Shown in pieces: positions 40,676 to 48,557 of a stretch of 64,000 bases of DNA; position 1 is the stretch's first letter; each line of letters opens with the position of its first letter. The DNA is taken from assembly GCF_006540005.1 (NCBI RefSeq), contig NZ_BJOC01000017.1, forward strand, positions 27,459-91,458. Direction: 5' to 3'. The notes under the pieces are model-generated. The model saw only the letters and a program-made list of their open reading frames with translations. It was not told the origin of the DNA and did not search any database. The position numbers and the translations under genes are program-made. The stretch comes from Halomonas halmophila (GTDB taxonomy: Bacteria; Pseudomonadota; Gammaproteobacteria; Pseudomonadales; Halomonadaceae).

Positions 40676-41623
40676 ATGGCCGAAGGCCGCGACGTACAAT
40701 GGGTGGAAGTGACCGAGGGCCAGGCTGGCCAGCGGGTCGACAATTTTCTGATGACGCGTTTGAAGGGGGCGCCGCGCTCGCTGGTCTACCGCATCGTGCG
40801 CAAGGGCGAGGTGAGGGTCAACAAGAAGCGCGTCAAGGCCGACTCACGACTCGCCGTGGGCGATGTGGTGCGTATCCCGCCGCTCAAGCTGGCGCCACGC
40901 GAGGCGGTGCGCGATGTCAGCGACAATCTGCGCAACCTGCTGGCCGGCAGCGTGCTGCTGGAGGGCCGGGACTGGCTGGTGATCAACAAGCCGTCCGGCC
41001 TGGCGGTGCATGGTGGCAGCGGCGTCAAGATCGGCCTGATCGAGGCCTTGCGTCAGGTGCGCGAGGACCTCGACTTTCTCGAGCTGGTGCATCGGCTGGA
41101 TCGTGACACCTCGGGGTGTCTGCTGCTGGCCAAGTCGCGCAATGCGCTGCTCACGCTCAATACGGCGCTCAAGCAGCATCACATGAACAAGCGCTACCTG
41201 GCCCTGGTGGCCGGCCGCTGGCCGGCGCGTCGCGACTTCGTCAGCGCGCGCCTGGACCGCTTCGATGCCGGCAATGGCGAGCGACGGGTACGGGTCGACG
41301 CCGGCGGCAAGGTGGCGCGCACGCGTTTCGCGGTGCGCGAGGCCTTTGCCGGGGCCACCCTGATGGAAGCCGAGCCGGTCACCGGGCGCACCCACCAGAT
41401 CCGCGTGCATGCCGCCCATGCCGGCCATCCGCTGCTCGGCGATGACAAGTATGGTTCCCGCGAGTCCCGGCGCACGGCCAGCCAGTGGGAGCTGTCGCGG
41501 CTCTTCCTGCACGCCTCATCGCTGACCTTTCCGGAGCCGACCAGCGGCAAGCCGGTGCAGATTCGCGCCCCCCTCGACGATACCCTGGATGCAGTGCTGA
41601 CGCGTGCCCGGCGTGGCAACTGA
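40676..41623 (+). CDS. rluC: 23S rRNA pseudouridine synthase RluC
   Basis: Makes pseudouridines 955, 2504 and 2580 in E. coli 23S rRNA. The protein is 315 residues: an S4 RNA-binding domain (GQRVDNFLMTRLKGAPRSLVYRIVRKGEVRVNKKRV, about 20-60) and the catalytic domain with HRLDRDTSG, nucleophile Asp142. INKPSGLAVHGGSG and GRTHQIRVHAAHAGHPLLGDDKYG are RluC/RluD-type. Divergent to rne, as in enterobacteria and pseudomonads. RluC rather than RluA/RluD is chosen by synteny and by the GLAVHGGSG form. Confidence 0.95.
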   Translation: MAEGRDVQWVEVTEGQAGQRVDNFLMTRLKGAPRSLVYRIVRKGEVRVNKKRVKADSRLAVGDVVRIPPLKLAPREAVRDVSDNLRNLLAGSVLLEGRDWLVINKPSGLAVHGGSGVKIGLIEALRQVREDLDFLELVHRLDRDTSGCLLLAKSRNALLTLNTALKQHHMNKRYLALVAGRWPARRDFVSARLDRFDAGNGERRVRVDAGGKVARTRFAVREAFAGATLMEAEPVTGRTHQIRVHAAHAGHPLLGDDKYGSRESRRTASQWELSRLFLHASSLTFPEPTSGKPVQIRAPLDDTLDAVLTRARRGN

Positions 41624-41648
41624 CTGGCCAAGCGAAGCGAGAGACGAG

Positions 41649-42296
41649 ATGCGTTATCGACTGTTGATCTTCGACTGGGATGGCACCCTGATGGACTCGC
41701 TGGGGCGCATCGTGGCCTGCATGCAGGCGGCCGGTCGGGATATCGGCTGGGAGCTGACCAGCGACCAGGTGCGTGACATCATCGGGCTGGGGCTGCCCGA
41801 GGCCATTGCCAGGCTGTGCCCGGGCATCGAGGCGGAACGCGCCGAGGCGCTCAAGCAACGCTACGCCCACTACTTCGTCGAGTGTGATCAGCCGCCGATG
41901 GCGTTCTACCCCGGTGTCAGTCACGGCATGCAGCAGTTGCGCCGCGATGGGCAACTGCGCCTGGCCGTGGCCACCGGCAAGAGTCGTCGTGGACTCGACC
42001 GCGCATTTCGCGAAAGCGGCACCGGGGCATGGTTTCATGCCAGCCGCACCGCCGACGAGACGCGCTCCAAGCCGCATCCCCGCATGCTCGAGGAACTGCT
42101 CGCCGAGCTGGAGGTGCCTGTCGAGGAGGCGCTGATGGTCGGCGATACCGAATATGACATGGAAATGGCCCGTGCCCTGGGCATGGACCGTGCCGCGGTC
42201 ACCTACGGCGTGCACAGCCCCGAGCGCCTGGCCGCCAGCACCCCGGTGTTTACCGCCCACAGCTTTCCTGGCCTGATGGAATGGCTGACAACATGA
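41649..42296 (+). CDS. HAD-superfamily phosphatase (phosphoglycolate phosphatase-like)
   Basis: 215-residue HAD hydrolase, subfamily IA. Motif I FDWDGTLMDS has nucleophile Asp9 and acid/base Asp11; motif II VATGK; motif III Lys in SKPHPRM; motif IV GDTEYDMEMA. A helical cap domain lies at about 15-80. The substrate is unknown; the closest general comparison is Gph. The ATG at 41649 follows GAGACGAG. The gene sits between rluC and an S49 peptidase, as in P. aeruginosa. Confidence 0.9.
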   Translation: MRYRLLIFDWDGTLMDSLGRIVACMQAAGRDIGWELTSDQVRDIIGLGLPEAIARLCPGIEAERAEALKQRYAHYFVECDQPPMAFYPGVSHGMQQLRRDGQLRLAVATGKSRRGLDRAFRESGTGAWFHASRTADETRSKPHPRMLEELLAELEVPVEEALMVGDTEYDMEMARALGMDRAAVTYGVHSPERLAASTPVFTAHSFPGLMEWLTT

Positions 42297-42321
42297 GGCA
42301 GTCTCTGGAGATGACGTCAGG

Positions 42322-43422
42322 ATGAGCGAACGCGACGACGACTGGACCGACGGGCCGGAACTCTCGGCCGAAGAGGCGCGGCGGCGCCGCGAGGCGCGAT
42401 CGCGTGCTGGCGAGGAGGCCGGGCCGGAAGTGCCCGGGGAGGGCGTCGAGGAAAGTGCCGAGGCGCTGCGCGAGCGACGCCGGTTGGCCGAGCAGGCCAT
42501 GCTCGATCGCTGGATCGATGGCGTGCTTGCCGAACAGCGTCGCAGTCGGCGCTGGAAGCTGTTCTTCCGGTTCGTCCTGGCGCTGCTGGTCCTGGCGTCG
42601 CTGAGCATTACCTTCGCGGGCCTGTTCATGACGCAGGATGTCGGTCAGGCCGAGGGGCCACACCTGGGAGTGGTGGAGGTCGAGGGCGTGATCGACCGCG
42701 AGTCCCCCGCCAGCGCCGAGCGCGTGATTGACGGCGTACAGCGCGCCTGGAATGCTCCAGGGGCCAAGGCCGTCATGCTGCATATCGACAGTCCCGGCGG
42801 CAGTCCGGTGCAGTCGCAGCGCATCTACAATGAAATCATGCGTCTGCGGAAAAGCGGCGACAAGCCGATCATTGCCGTGATCGAGGATATCGGGGCCAGC
42901 GGTGCCTACTATATTGCCGCGGCCGCCGACGACATCGTCGCCGCGCCGGCCAGTCTGGTCGGCTCCATTGGCGTGATTCATGCCGGCTTCGGCTTCCAGC
43001 AGGCCATCGAGCGCCTGGGCATCGAGCGTCGCGTCTTCACGGCAGGCGAGAACAAGGATTTTCTCGACCCCTTCTCGGCCGTCGAGCCGGAGCAGCGCCG
43101 GTTCTGGCAGGAGGTCCTGGCCACCACTCACCAGCAGTTCATCGAGGACGTCAAGGCCGGCCGGGGCGATCGGCTGAGCGATGACGAACGCCTGTTCAGC
43201 GGCCTGATCTGGACCGGCGAGCAAGGCGTCGAGCTGGGGCTGGTGGACCGTCTCGGCAGCCTGGACGGTGAAGCCCGGCGCCTGCTGGACGAGGTCAACC
43301 TGCACAACTACACCCCGCGCCTCGACCCCTTCGAACGCCTCTCCCGCCGCTTCGGCAATGTCATGGCCTCGGTGCTGGGGCTCTCGAGTGCTGAAACGCC
43401 GGTGAGGTATCAACTGCGTTGA
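42322..43422 (+). CDS. S49-family signal peptide peptidase (SppA-like)
   Basis: Membrane-anchored serine protease of 366 residues, single-domain SppA type. An unusually charged cytoplasmic N-terminus (residues 1-78, Glu/Arg-rich) precedes one membrane segment (80-103). The protease domain has GVID-type VEVEGVID, HIDSPGGSP, nucleophile Ser193 in GASGAYY and the general base Lys245 in NKDFLDPFS, followed by LVDRLGSL. It should degrade signal peptides left in the membrane. The stop is immediately followed by a purine heptamer array. Confidence 0.93.
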   Translation: MSERDDDWTDGPELSAEEARRRREARSRAGEEAGPEVPGEGVEESAEALRERRRLAEQAMLDRWIDGVLAEQRRSRRWKLFFRFVLALLVLASLSITFAGLFMTQDVGQAEGPHLGVVEVEGVIDRESPASAERVIDGVQRAWNAPGAKAVMLHIDSPGGSPVQSQRIYNEIMRLRKSGDKPIIAVIEDIGASGAYYIAAAADDIVAAPASLVGSIGVIHAGFGFQQAIERLGIERRVFTAGENKDFLDPFSAVEPEQRRFWQEVLATTHQQFIEDVKAGRGDRLSDDERLFSGLIWTGEQGVELGLVDRLGSLDGEARRLLDEVNLHNYTPRLDPFERLSRRFGNVMASVLGLSSAETPVRYQLR

Positions 43423-43426
43423 AGTA

Positions 43427-43482
43427 GTAAGAGGTAAGAAGGAAGAAAGAAGAAGGAAGAGGGAGGAAGGAAGAGGGAAGAA
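43427..43482. repeat. Purine-rich heptanucleotide array, consensus GGAAGAG (8 units)
   Basis: Eight heptamers in register, all purine but for one T in each of the first two: GTAAGAG, GTAAGAA, GGAAGAA, AGAAGAA, GGAAGAG, GGAGGAA, GGAAGAG, GGAAGAA. It starts four bases after the S49 peptidase stop. Confidence 0.85.
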
Positions 43483-43553
43483 GCCAGGTTAAGCCCGCGG
43501 CAAGACAGGTTTTTTCCCACTTCCAGGCGCGGAGCGCCGCTCTTCATTCTTTC

Positions 43554-43580
43554 AGCGGCGTAGCCGCGTTCTTCCTTCTT
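43554..43580. repeat. Shared intergenic module, copy A: GCGGC-GTA-GCCGC hairpin plus CTTCCTTCTT
   Basis: AGCGGCGTAGCCGCG followed by TTCTTCCTTCTT. Nearly the same sequence is at 59659-59686; both lie downstream of a GGAAGAG array and just before the stop of a minus-strand gene (here maf). A second hairpin, GGCGC-GGA-GCGCC, lies at about 43527-43539. Confidence 0.85.
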
Positions 43581-43584
43581 TGGG

Positions 43585-44166
43585 TTAGCCCAGCGGATCC
43601 TCCCCGGCTTCTCTCAGCCACTGGCACAGGCGGATCAGCGGCAGGCCGATCAGGGTGTTGGGGTCGTCGCCTTCCAGGCGTTCGAACAGCGTGATGCCGA
43701 GGCCTTCCATGCGAAAGCTGCCGGCGCTGTCCAGCGGGCGTTCGCGTTCGACGTAGCGGGCGATTTCGCGGTCCTCGAGCCGGCGGAAGATGACGTCGTA
43801 GCCTTCATGGCAGACACGGTGGCGGGCGTGACGGGTGTCGATCAGCGCCAGCCCGGTCAAAAAGCTGACGCGATGGCCGGAAAAGGCGGCGAGCTGGGCG
43901 CGGGCGGCGGCCTCATCGGCCGGTTTGCCGAGCGTCCGGCCAGCGAAGACCGCGACCTGGTCGGAGCCGATGATCAGATGTTCCGGCCAGTCGTCGGCCA
44001 GGCGTTGTGCCTTGGCCAGGGAAAGGCGGTGTACCAGGCTTTGCGGGGACTCGCCCGGGTGAGGCGCCTCGTCGATATCCGGACTGGCCCAGGCATAGGG
44101 CATGTCCAGCCGGTCGAGCAGTTGGCGGCGAAAGCGGGAGCCGGAGGCGAGGACCAGTCGTGACAT
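43585..44166 (-). CDS. Maf/YceF-type nucleotide pyrophosphatase
   Basis: 193-residue Maf-like protein, likely the YceF subfamily that hydrolyses 7-methyl-GTP, a house-cleaning activity. From the ATG at 44166: LVLASGSRFRRQLLDRL (phosphate-binding), the catalytic Asp region in IIGSDQVAVFAGRTLGKP, RHRVCHEGYDVIFRRL and DSAGSFRMEGLG. It lies divergent to yceD-rpmF-plsX, the E. coli arrangement of yceF. The YceF (rather than YhdE) assignment rests on synteny and on the GSD-QVA form of the motif. Confidence 0.92.
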   Translation of the reverse strand: MSRLVLASGSRFRRQLLDRLDMPYAWASPDIDEAPHPGESPQSLVHRLSLAKAQRLADDWPEHLIIGSDQVAVFAGRTLGKPADEAAARAQLAAFSGHRVSFLTGLALIDTRHARHRVCHEGYDVIFRRLEDREIARYVERERPLDSAGSFRMEGLGITLFERLEGDDPNTLIGLPLIRLCQWLREAGEDPLG

Positions 44167-44231
44167 GCAAGCTCCAGTCGAAACGGGGCGATGGGGTGTG
44201 TCGGCCATTCTAACCCGAGACCACGGTGGCT

Positions 44232-44260
44232 TTGACAGGGGCTAGGGGAGTGCCTATCAT
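44232..44260 (+). promoter_or_regulatory. Strong sigma70 promoter of the yceD-rpmF-plsX-fab run
   Basis: Consensus TTGACA (44232-44237), 17-base spacer, TATCAT (44255-44260). The ATG of yceD is at 44270, only nine bases after the -10, so the transcript would be leaderless or have at most a few leader bases. Confidence 0.8.
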
Positions 44261-44269
44261 TGCGCGCCT

Positions 44270-44797
44270 ATGTTGACCTCACGACTACCGATCCGGGTCG
44301 AGCCTTACAAGCTCGCGGCCCATGGCGAACGCCTCGAAGGCCTGGTGTCGCTTGCCGACATGCCACGGCTGGCCGAGGCCGTCGGCGCGCAGAGCGGCGA
44401 GGCGCAGGTGTGGCTGGACTTTACCATCGACGCCCAGGGGCGCCGGGGCATAGAAGGCCATGTCGAAGCCGAGATGCAGTTGCCGTGTCGGCGCTGCCTG
44501 GTGCCAATGGCGAGCGAAGTCGAGAGTGACTTCCTGCTGGGGCTGGTCACCAGTGATTCGCTGGCAGCCGAGCTGCCGAGTACCCACGAGCCGGTACTGG
44601 TGGAAAACGAACAGCTGAACCTTCTGGGGGTCGTGGAGGATGAACTCATTCTCAGCCTGCCCCAGGTGGTTTACCACGATGAGGCCGAATGCCAGGTCTC
44701 GCGCGACCAGCTGAGCAGCGGGGCGGGAGCCGTCGAGTCGGAGTCTCCCGCCGAGAGCCCCTTCGACGTGCTCAAGCACCTCAAGGGCAAACACTGA
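44270..44797 (+). CDS. yceD: DUF177 protein YceD (23S rRNA accumulation protein)
   Basis: 175-residue DUF177 protein; E. coli YceD affects 23S rRNA accumulation and precedes rpmF. The family CxxC (Cys73, Cys76 in LPCRRCLVP) is present, with VENEQLNLLGVVEDELILSLP and the C-terminal SPFDVLKHLKGKH. The gene is 32 bases before rpmF. Its start lies almost on the predicted transcription start, with no room for a Shine-Dalgarno; no better internal start is seen. Confidence 0.94.
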   Translation: MLTSRLPIRVEPYKLAAHGERLEGLVSLADMPRLAEAVGAQSGEAQVWLDFTIDAQGRRGIEGHVEAEMQLPCRRCLVPMASEVESDFLLGLVTSDSLAAELPSTHEPVLVENEQLNLLGVVEDELILSLPQVVYHDEAECQVSRDQLSSGAGAVESESPAESPFDVLKHLKGKH

Positions 44798-44829
44798 TTA
44801 TTCACTGATTCACTCTGGAGTGATATCTC

Positions 44830-45000
44830 ATGGCAGTTCAACAGAACCGCAAGACCCGTTCCAAGCGCGGCATGCGTCGTAGCCACGATGGCCTGACCGG
44901 CAAGACCCTGTCCCAGGACAAGGAAACCGGCACGACCCATCTGCGTCACCATGTGGCCCCGGACGGCTACTATCGTGGACGCAAGGTCGTCGACGCGTAA
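44830..45000 (+). CDS. rpmF: 50S ribosomal protein L32
   Basis: 56-residue ribosomal protein. It begins [20 protein letters not shown], in one-letter code, and ends [12 protein letters not shown], both classic L32. It is the cysteine-free version, without the zinc ribbon of some bacteria. GGAG lies upstream of the ATG at 44830. It is the second gene of the yceD-rpmF-plsX operon, 36 bases before plsX. Confidence 0.98.
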   Translation: MAVQQNRKTRSKRGMRRSHDGLTGKTLSQDKETGTTHLRHHVAPDGYYRGRKVVDA

Positions 45001-45036
45001 CGACGCCGATACCGGCCATGATGTCTGCACGCTGAC

Positions 45037-46059
45037 ATGCGAATCGCCGTTGATGCCATGGGCGGAGACCTCGGTCCCCGTGCCGCGGTAGCCGGTGCCG
45101 CAAGCGCGGTCATGGCCGACCCCGATCTCGATATCCTGCTGTTCGGCCCGGCTGGACAGCTCGATGACGAGATTTCCCGGCTGCCGCGGCCCCTGGTCGC
45201 GGCGGCGTCGTCTATGGACGTCATCGATGCTCCGGGCGTCGTCCGCCAGGATCAGCGCCCCGCTCAGGTGCTGCGCGGCGAACAGACCACCAGCATGTCC
45301 GGCATGCTGGCGTGCCTGGCGCGGGGCGAGGCCCAGGCCGGTGTCAGCGCCGGCAATACCGGCGCCCTGATGGCGCTGGCGCGGCGGGCCCTCGGCATGG
45401 TGGCCGGGATGTCGCGCCCGGCCATCAGCACGGCGATCCCCACGCGTCGCGAAGGACGCTGCTATCTGCTGGACCTGGGCGCCAATGTCGAGGTCGAAGC
45501 GCAGCGTCTGCGCGACTTCGCCCTGATGGGCGAGGTCATGGCGCGTCGCATCGATGGGCAGGAAAGGCCGCGCGTCGGTCTGCTCAATGTCGGTGTCGAG
45601 GGCACCAAGGGCACGTTCAGCGTCCAGCACGCCGATGAGTTGCTCAGGCAGGAAACCGCGCTGGAGTACCTCGGCTTTGTCGAGGGGGACGCCATCTTCT
45701 CCGGTGACGTGGACGTGGTCGTCTGCGATGGCTTCGTCGGCAACGCCGTGCTCAAGGCCAGTGAAGGCCTGGCGCGCATGCTGGTGCGACGGGTTCAGGC
45801 GACCTTCGAGGCCCACTGGTCCAGTCGCCTGGTCGGCTGGCTGGCGCGGCCGGCGCTCGCCAGGCTGCGTGGCGAGCTGGATCCGGTACGCTACAATGGT
45901 GCCAGCCTGCTGGGGCTGGATGGTATTGTCATCAAGAGTCATGGCAGTGCGGACACGGCCGGTTTTCATTACGCGGTGGCGCGTGCCGCCCGCGAAGTGA
46001 CGCATGATCTGCCGGCGTGTCTGGCGCAGGAGCTGGGCAGGCGTGGATCCGTCGGCTAG
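45037..46059 (+). CDS. plsX: Phosphate acyltransferase PlsX
   Basis: Makes acyl-phosphate from acyl-ACP, the first step of phosphatidic acid synthesis by the PlsX/PlsY route. The 340-residue protein begins MRIAVDAMGGDLGPRAAV. SAGNTGALMALARRAL, LDLGANVEVEAQ, GLLNVGVEGTKG, VCDGFVGNAVLKASEG and YNGASLLGLDGIVIKSHG are the family blocks. It follows rpmF and precedes the fab genes in the standard order. Confidence 0.98.
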   Translation: MRIAVDAMGGDLGPRAAVAGAASAVMADPDLDILLFGPAGQLDDEISRLPRPLVAAASSMDVIDAPGVVRQDQRPAQVLRGEQTTSMSGMLACLARGEAQAGVSAGNTGALMALARRALGMVAGMSRPAISTAIPTRREGRCYLLDLGANVEVEAQRLRDFALMGEVMARRIDGQERPRVGLLNVGVEGTKGTFSVQHADELLRQETALEYLGFVEGDAIFSGDVDVVVCDGFVGNAVLKASEGLARMLVRRVQATFEAHWSSRLVGWLARPALARLRGELDPVRYNGASLLGLDGIVIKSHGSADTAGFHYAVARAAREVTHDLPACLAQELGRRGSVG

Positions 46060-46196
46060 CGTCCGGCACACTAGCGTCTTGTCTGCTGGCGTCTCCATCG
46101 TGAACCACGGTCGAGACGCGAGTGGTTGCAGGACACCCGCCGGGTCACGAACGTGACGTTCGGCGAAGCCAGTCAACAAGAGCAAAGGTGATCGAC

Positions 46197-47168
46197 ATGA
46201 CCCAACCCCTTGCCCTCATCTTCCCCGGGCAGGGCTCCCAGCAGATCGGCATGCTGCGCGAGCTGGCCGAGCGCTACAGCGTGGTGGGCACGACCTTTGA
46301 GGAGGCCTCCGATGCGCTGGGCTACGATCTGTGGCAGGTCGTGCAGGAAGGCCCTGCCGAGGAGTTGAACGCCACGGCCTGTACTCAGCCGGCATTGTTG
46401 ACCGCGAGTGTTTCGATCTGGCGGATCTGGCAGGAGCTCGAAGGGCCGCGCCCGGCGGCCATGGCCGGCCACAGCCTGGGGGAATACAGCGCCATGGTGT
46501 GTGCCGGAGTCCTGCCGTTCGCGGAAGGGGTGCGCCTGGTGAAGCTGCGTGGTGAGGCCATGCAGGATGCCGTGCCCCAGGGGCAGGGCGCCATGGCGGC
46601 CGTGCTGGGGCTGGATGATGAGGCGGTCGAAGCCGCTTGTGCCAGGGCGGCCGAAGGCGACGTGGTGTCGGCGGTCAACTATAATGCGCCGGGTCAGGTG
46701 GTCATCGCCGGCAGCAAGGCCGCCGTCGACCGCGCCGTGGCGGCCTGCCAGGAGGCGGGTGCCAAGCGGGCCATGCCGTTGCCGGTTTCCGTGCCCTCGC
46801 ACTGTGACCTGATGCGGCCGGCGGCCGAGCGCCTGTCCACGGCGCTGAACGACATCGAGCTGCGTTCTCCCCGCTACACCGTGGTGCAGAATGTCGATGC
46901 CCGGTCGCATGCCGATGTGGAAACGCTGCGCACGCGCCTGGTCGAGCAGCTCCATCAGCCGGTGCGCTGGACGTCCTGCATCGAGACACTGTCGGGCCTG
47001 GGGGCCGAGGTCTTCATCGAATGCGGGCCCGGCAAGGTCCTGACCGGCCTCAACAAGCGAATCGCCCGGGGCAGCAAGGGGCTGTCGGTCAATGACCCGG
47101 ACAGCCTGGCGACCGCCCTGGAGCTGGCCCGCGAAGCCGCTGGCCAGTCAACGTCGGCCAACGGCTGA
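46197..47168 (+). CDS. fabD: Malonyl-CoA:ACP transacylase FabD
   Basis: Loads malonate onto ACP for fatty acid elongation. From the ATG at 46197, 323 residues. The N-terminus LALIFPGQGSQQIGM holds the oxyanion loop; GHSLGEYSAM carries nucleophile Ser93; VSVPSHCDLMRPAA has the catalytic His. The 137-base gap after plsX contains GTCAC-GAAC-GTGAC, a short inverted repeat (about 46145-46158) of unknown role. Confidence 0.98.
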   Translation: MTQPLALIFPGQGSQQIGMLRELAERYSVVGTTFEEASDALGYDLWQVVQEGPAEELNATACTQPALLTASVSIWRIWQELEGPRPAAMAGHSLGEYSAMVCAGVLPFAEGVRLVKLRGEAMQDAVPQGQGAMAAVLGLDDEAVEAACARAAEGDVVSAVNYNAPGQVVIAGSKAAVDRAVAACQEAGAKRAMPLPVSVPSHCDLMRPAAERLSTALNDIELRSPRYTVVQNVDARSHADVETLRTRLVEQLHQPVRWTSCIETLSGLGAEVFIECGPGKVLTGLNKRIARGSKGLSVNDPDSLATALELAREAAGQSTSANG

Positions 47169-47198
47169 CTCCCTCTCCGCAAGAGAATGGAAGAGCGC

Positions 47199-47942
47199 AT
47201 GACAACCGAGCGTAGAGTCGCCCTGATCACCGGGGCCAGCCGCGGCATCGGCCGCGCCATCGCCCACGAGCTGGGACGCCAGGGACGCATCGTCATCGGC
47301 ACGGCCACCAGCGATTCTGGGGCCGAGCGTATCGATGCCGATCTCAAGGAACACGGTATCGAGGGCGCGGGGCGCCGTCTCGACGTCACCGATCAGCAGA
47401 GCGTCGAGGCGTTGCTCAAGGCCATCGGTGACGAATTCGGGGCACCGACAATCCTGGTCAACAATGCCGGCATCACCCGGGATAACCTGCTGATGCGCAT
47501 GAAGGAAGATGACTGGGATGCGGTGATGGATGCCAATCTCAAATCCGTCTATCGTGTCAGCAAGGCATGCCTGCGAGGCATGAGCCGGGCGCGCTTCGGA
47601 CGTATCGTGTCGATCAGTTCGGTGGTGGCCACCATGGGCAATGCGGGCCAGGCCAATTATGCGGCGGCCAAGGCCGGCATGGAAGGCTTTACCCGTGCCC
47701 TGGCGCGCGAGGCGGCAGCGCGTAACATCACGGTCAATGCGGTGGCCCCGGGGTTTATCGCCACCGACATGACCGAGTCGCTGCCGGAAGCGCAGCAGGA
47801 GGCGCTGCTTGGCCAGATTCCGTTGTCACGGCTGGGTCGCCCCGAGGAGATCGCCGCGGCAGTCGGCTTTCTGACCGGTGAGTCAGCCAGCTACATTACA
47901 GGGGAAACCCTGCATGTGAACGGCGGCATGAACATGCGGTAA
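47199..47942 (+). CDS. fabG: 3-oxoacyl-ACP reductase FabG
   Basis: NADPH-dependent reductase of fatty acid elongation, short-chain dehydrogenase fold. I used the ATG at 47199 (247 residues; an ATG four codons earlier is possible). TGASRGIGRAI binds NADPH, NNAGITRD is the structural NNAG motif, and SISSVV with YAAAKAG provide the catalytic Ser, Tyr and Lys. VAPGFIATDMTE and the C-terminal ETLHVNGGMNM are FabG-specific. Confidence 0.98.
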   Translation: MTTERRVALITGASRGIGRAIAHELGRQGRIVIGTATSDSGAERIDADLKEHGIEGAGRRLDVTDQQSVEALLKAIGDEFGAPTILVNNAGITRDNLLMRMKEDDWDAVMDANLKSVYRVSKACLRGMSRARFGRIVSISSVVATMGNAGQANYAAAKAGMEGFTRALAREAAARNITVNAVAPGFIATDMTESLPEAQQEALLGQIPLSRLGRPEEIAAAVGFLTGESASYITGETLHVNGGMNMR

Positions 47943-47960
47943 TACCGCGACATGCGGCGG

Positions 47961-47989
47961 TTGCGTCGACCCCGAGCGGTCTATAAACT
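47961..47989 (+). promoter_or_regulatory. Possible acpP promoter
   Basis: TTGCGT (47961-47966), 17-base spacer, TAAACT (47984-47989) in the 124-base gap before acpP; an overlapping TATAAA (47982) would need a 15-base spacer. The abundance of ACP makes a separate promoter plausible. Confidence 0.4.
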
Positions 47990-48066
47990 ACCCCGCAGCT
48001 TATGCTTGCGGATTTGAACCTGCTGGTCATCAAAACGCCTAACGTGAACGACTGGAGTACGTCATA

Positions 48067-48300
48067 ATGAGCACCATCGAAGAGCGCGTGAAGAAGGTTG
48101 TGGCCGAGCGCCTGAACGTCAAGGAAGAAGACATCCAGAGCTCGTCTTCCTTCACCGAAGATCTCGGCGCTGATTCTCTGGATACCGTCGAGCTGGTGAT
48201 GGCGCTCGAAGAGGAATTCGATACCGAGATTCCCGACGAGGAAGCCGAGAAGATCACCACCGTTCAGGAAGCCATCGACTACGTCAACGCCCACCAGTAA
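48067..48300 (+). CDS. acpP: Acyl carrier protein
   Basis: 77-residue acidic carrier protein. Ser37 in ADSLDTVEL is the 4'-phosphopantetheine attachment site. Helix [14 protein letters not shown] and the C-terminal DYVNAHQ are typical. It lies between fabG and fabF as in E. coli and is followed by a terminator-like hairpin, consistent with a separate abundant transcript. Confidence 0.99.
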   Translation: MSTIEERVKKVVAERLNVKEEDIQSSSSFTEDLGADSLDTVELVMALEEEFDTEIPDEEAEKITTVQEAIDYVNAHQ

Positions 48301-48350
48301 GGGCGCAGCCGATCCCGCTTGCTGAAAGGTCCGGGTGTCCATGCCCGGAG

Positions 48351-48379
48351 AGAGCCGTCCTGCCAGGCAGGGCGGCTCT
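48351..48379 (+). terminator. Terminator-like hairpin after acpP
   Basis: AGAGCCGTCCTG (48351-48362) pairs with CAGGGCGGCTCT (48368-48379), with one G-U pair and a CCAGG loop, followed by T-rich TTGTGTTTA. Partial readthrough into fabF is likely. Confidence 0.65.
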
Positions 48380-48492
48380 TGTGTTTATGGAGTGGTGTCC
48401 GGCGGAGCCCCGAGCGTACCGCGTGTCAGGCGCGGATGCCCGGCGTCCTTCATCCATGGCCGTAGAGGGCGCACAGCACGCCACGAGTCGGG

Positions 48493-48498
48493 TATAAT
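48493..48498 (+). promoter_or_regulatory. Possible -10 element of a fabF promoter
   Basis: A perfect TATAAT in the 257-base gap between acpP and fabF, after the acpP hairpin. The -35 candidate at 17 bases (CGCACA) is weak. Confidence 0.4.
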
Positions 48499-48557
48499 GC
48501 CGACAATGAATGCCCCTGGATGGGCTGCACTATCTTGAGATGTCTGGAGGAAAGCTG

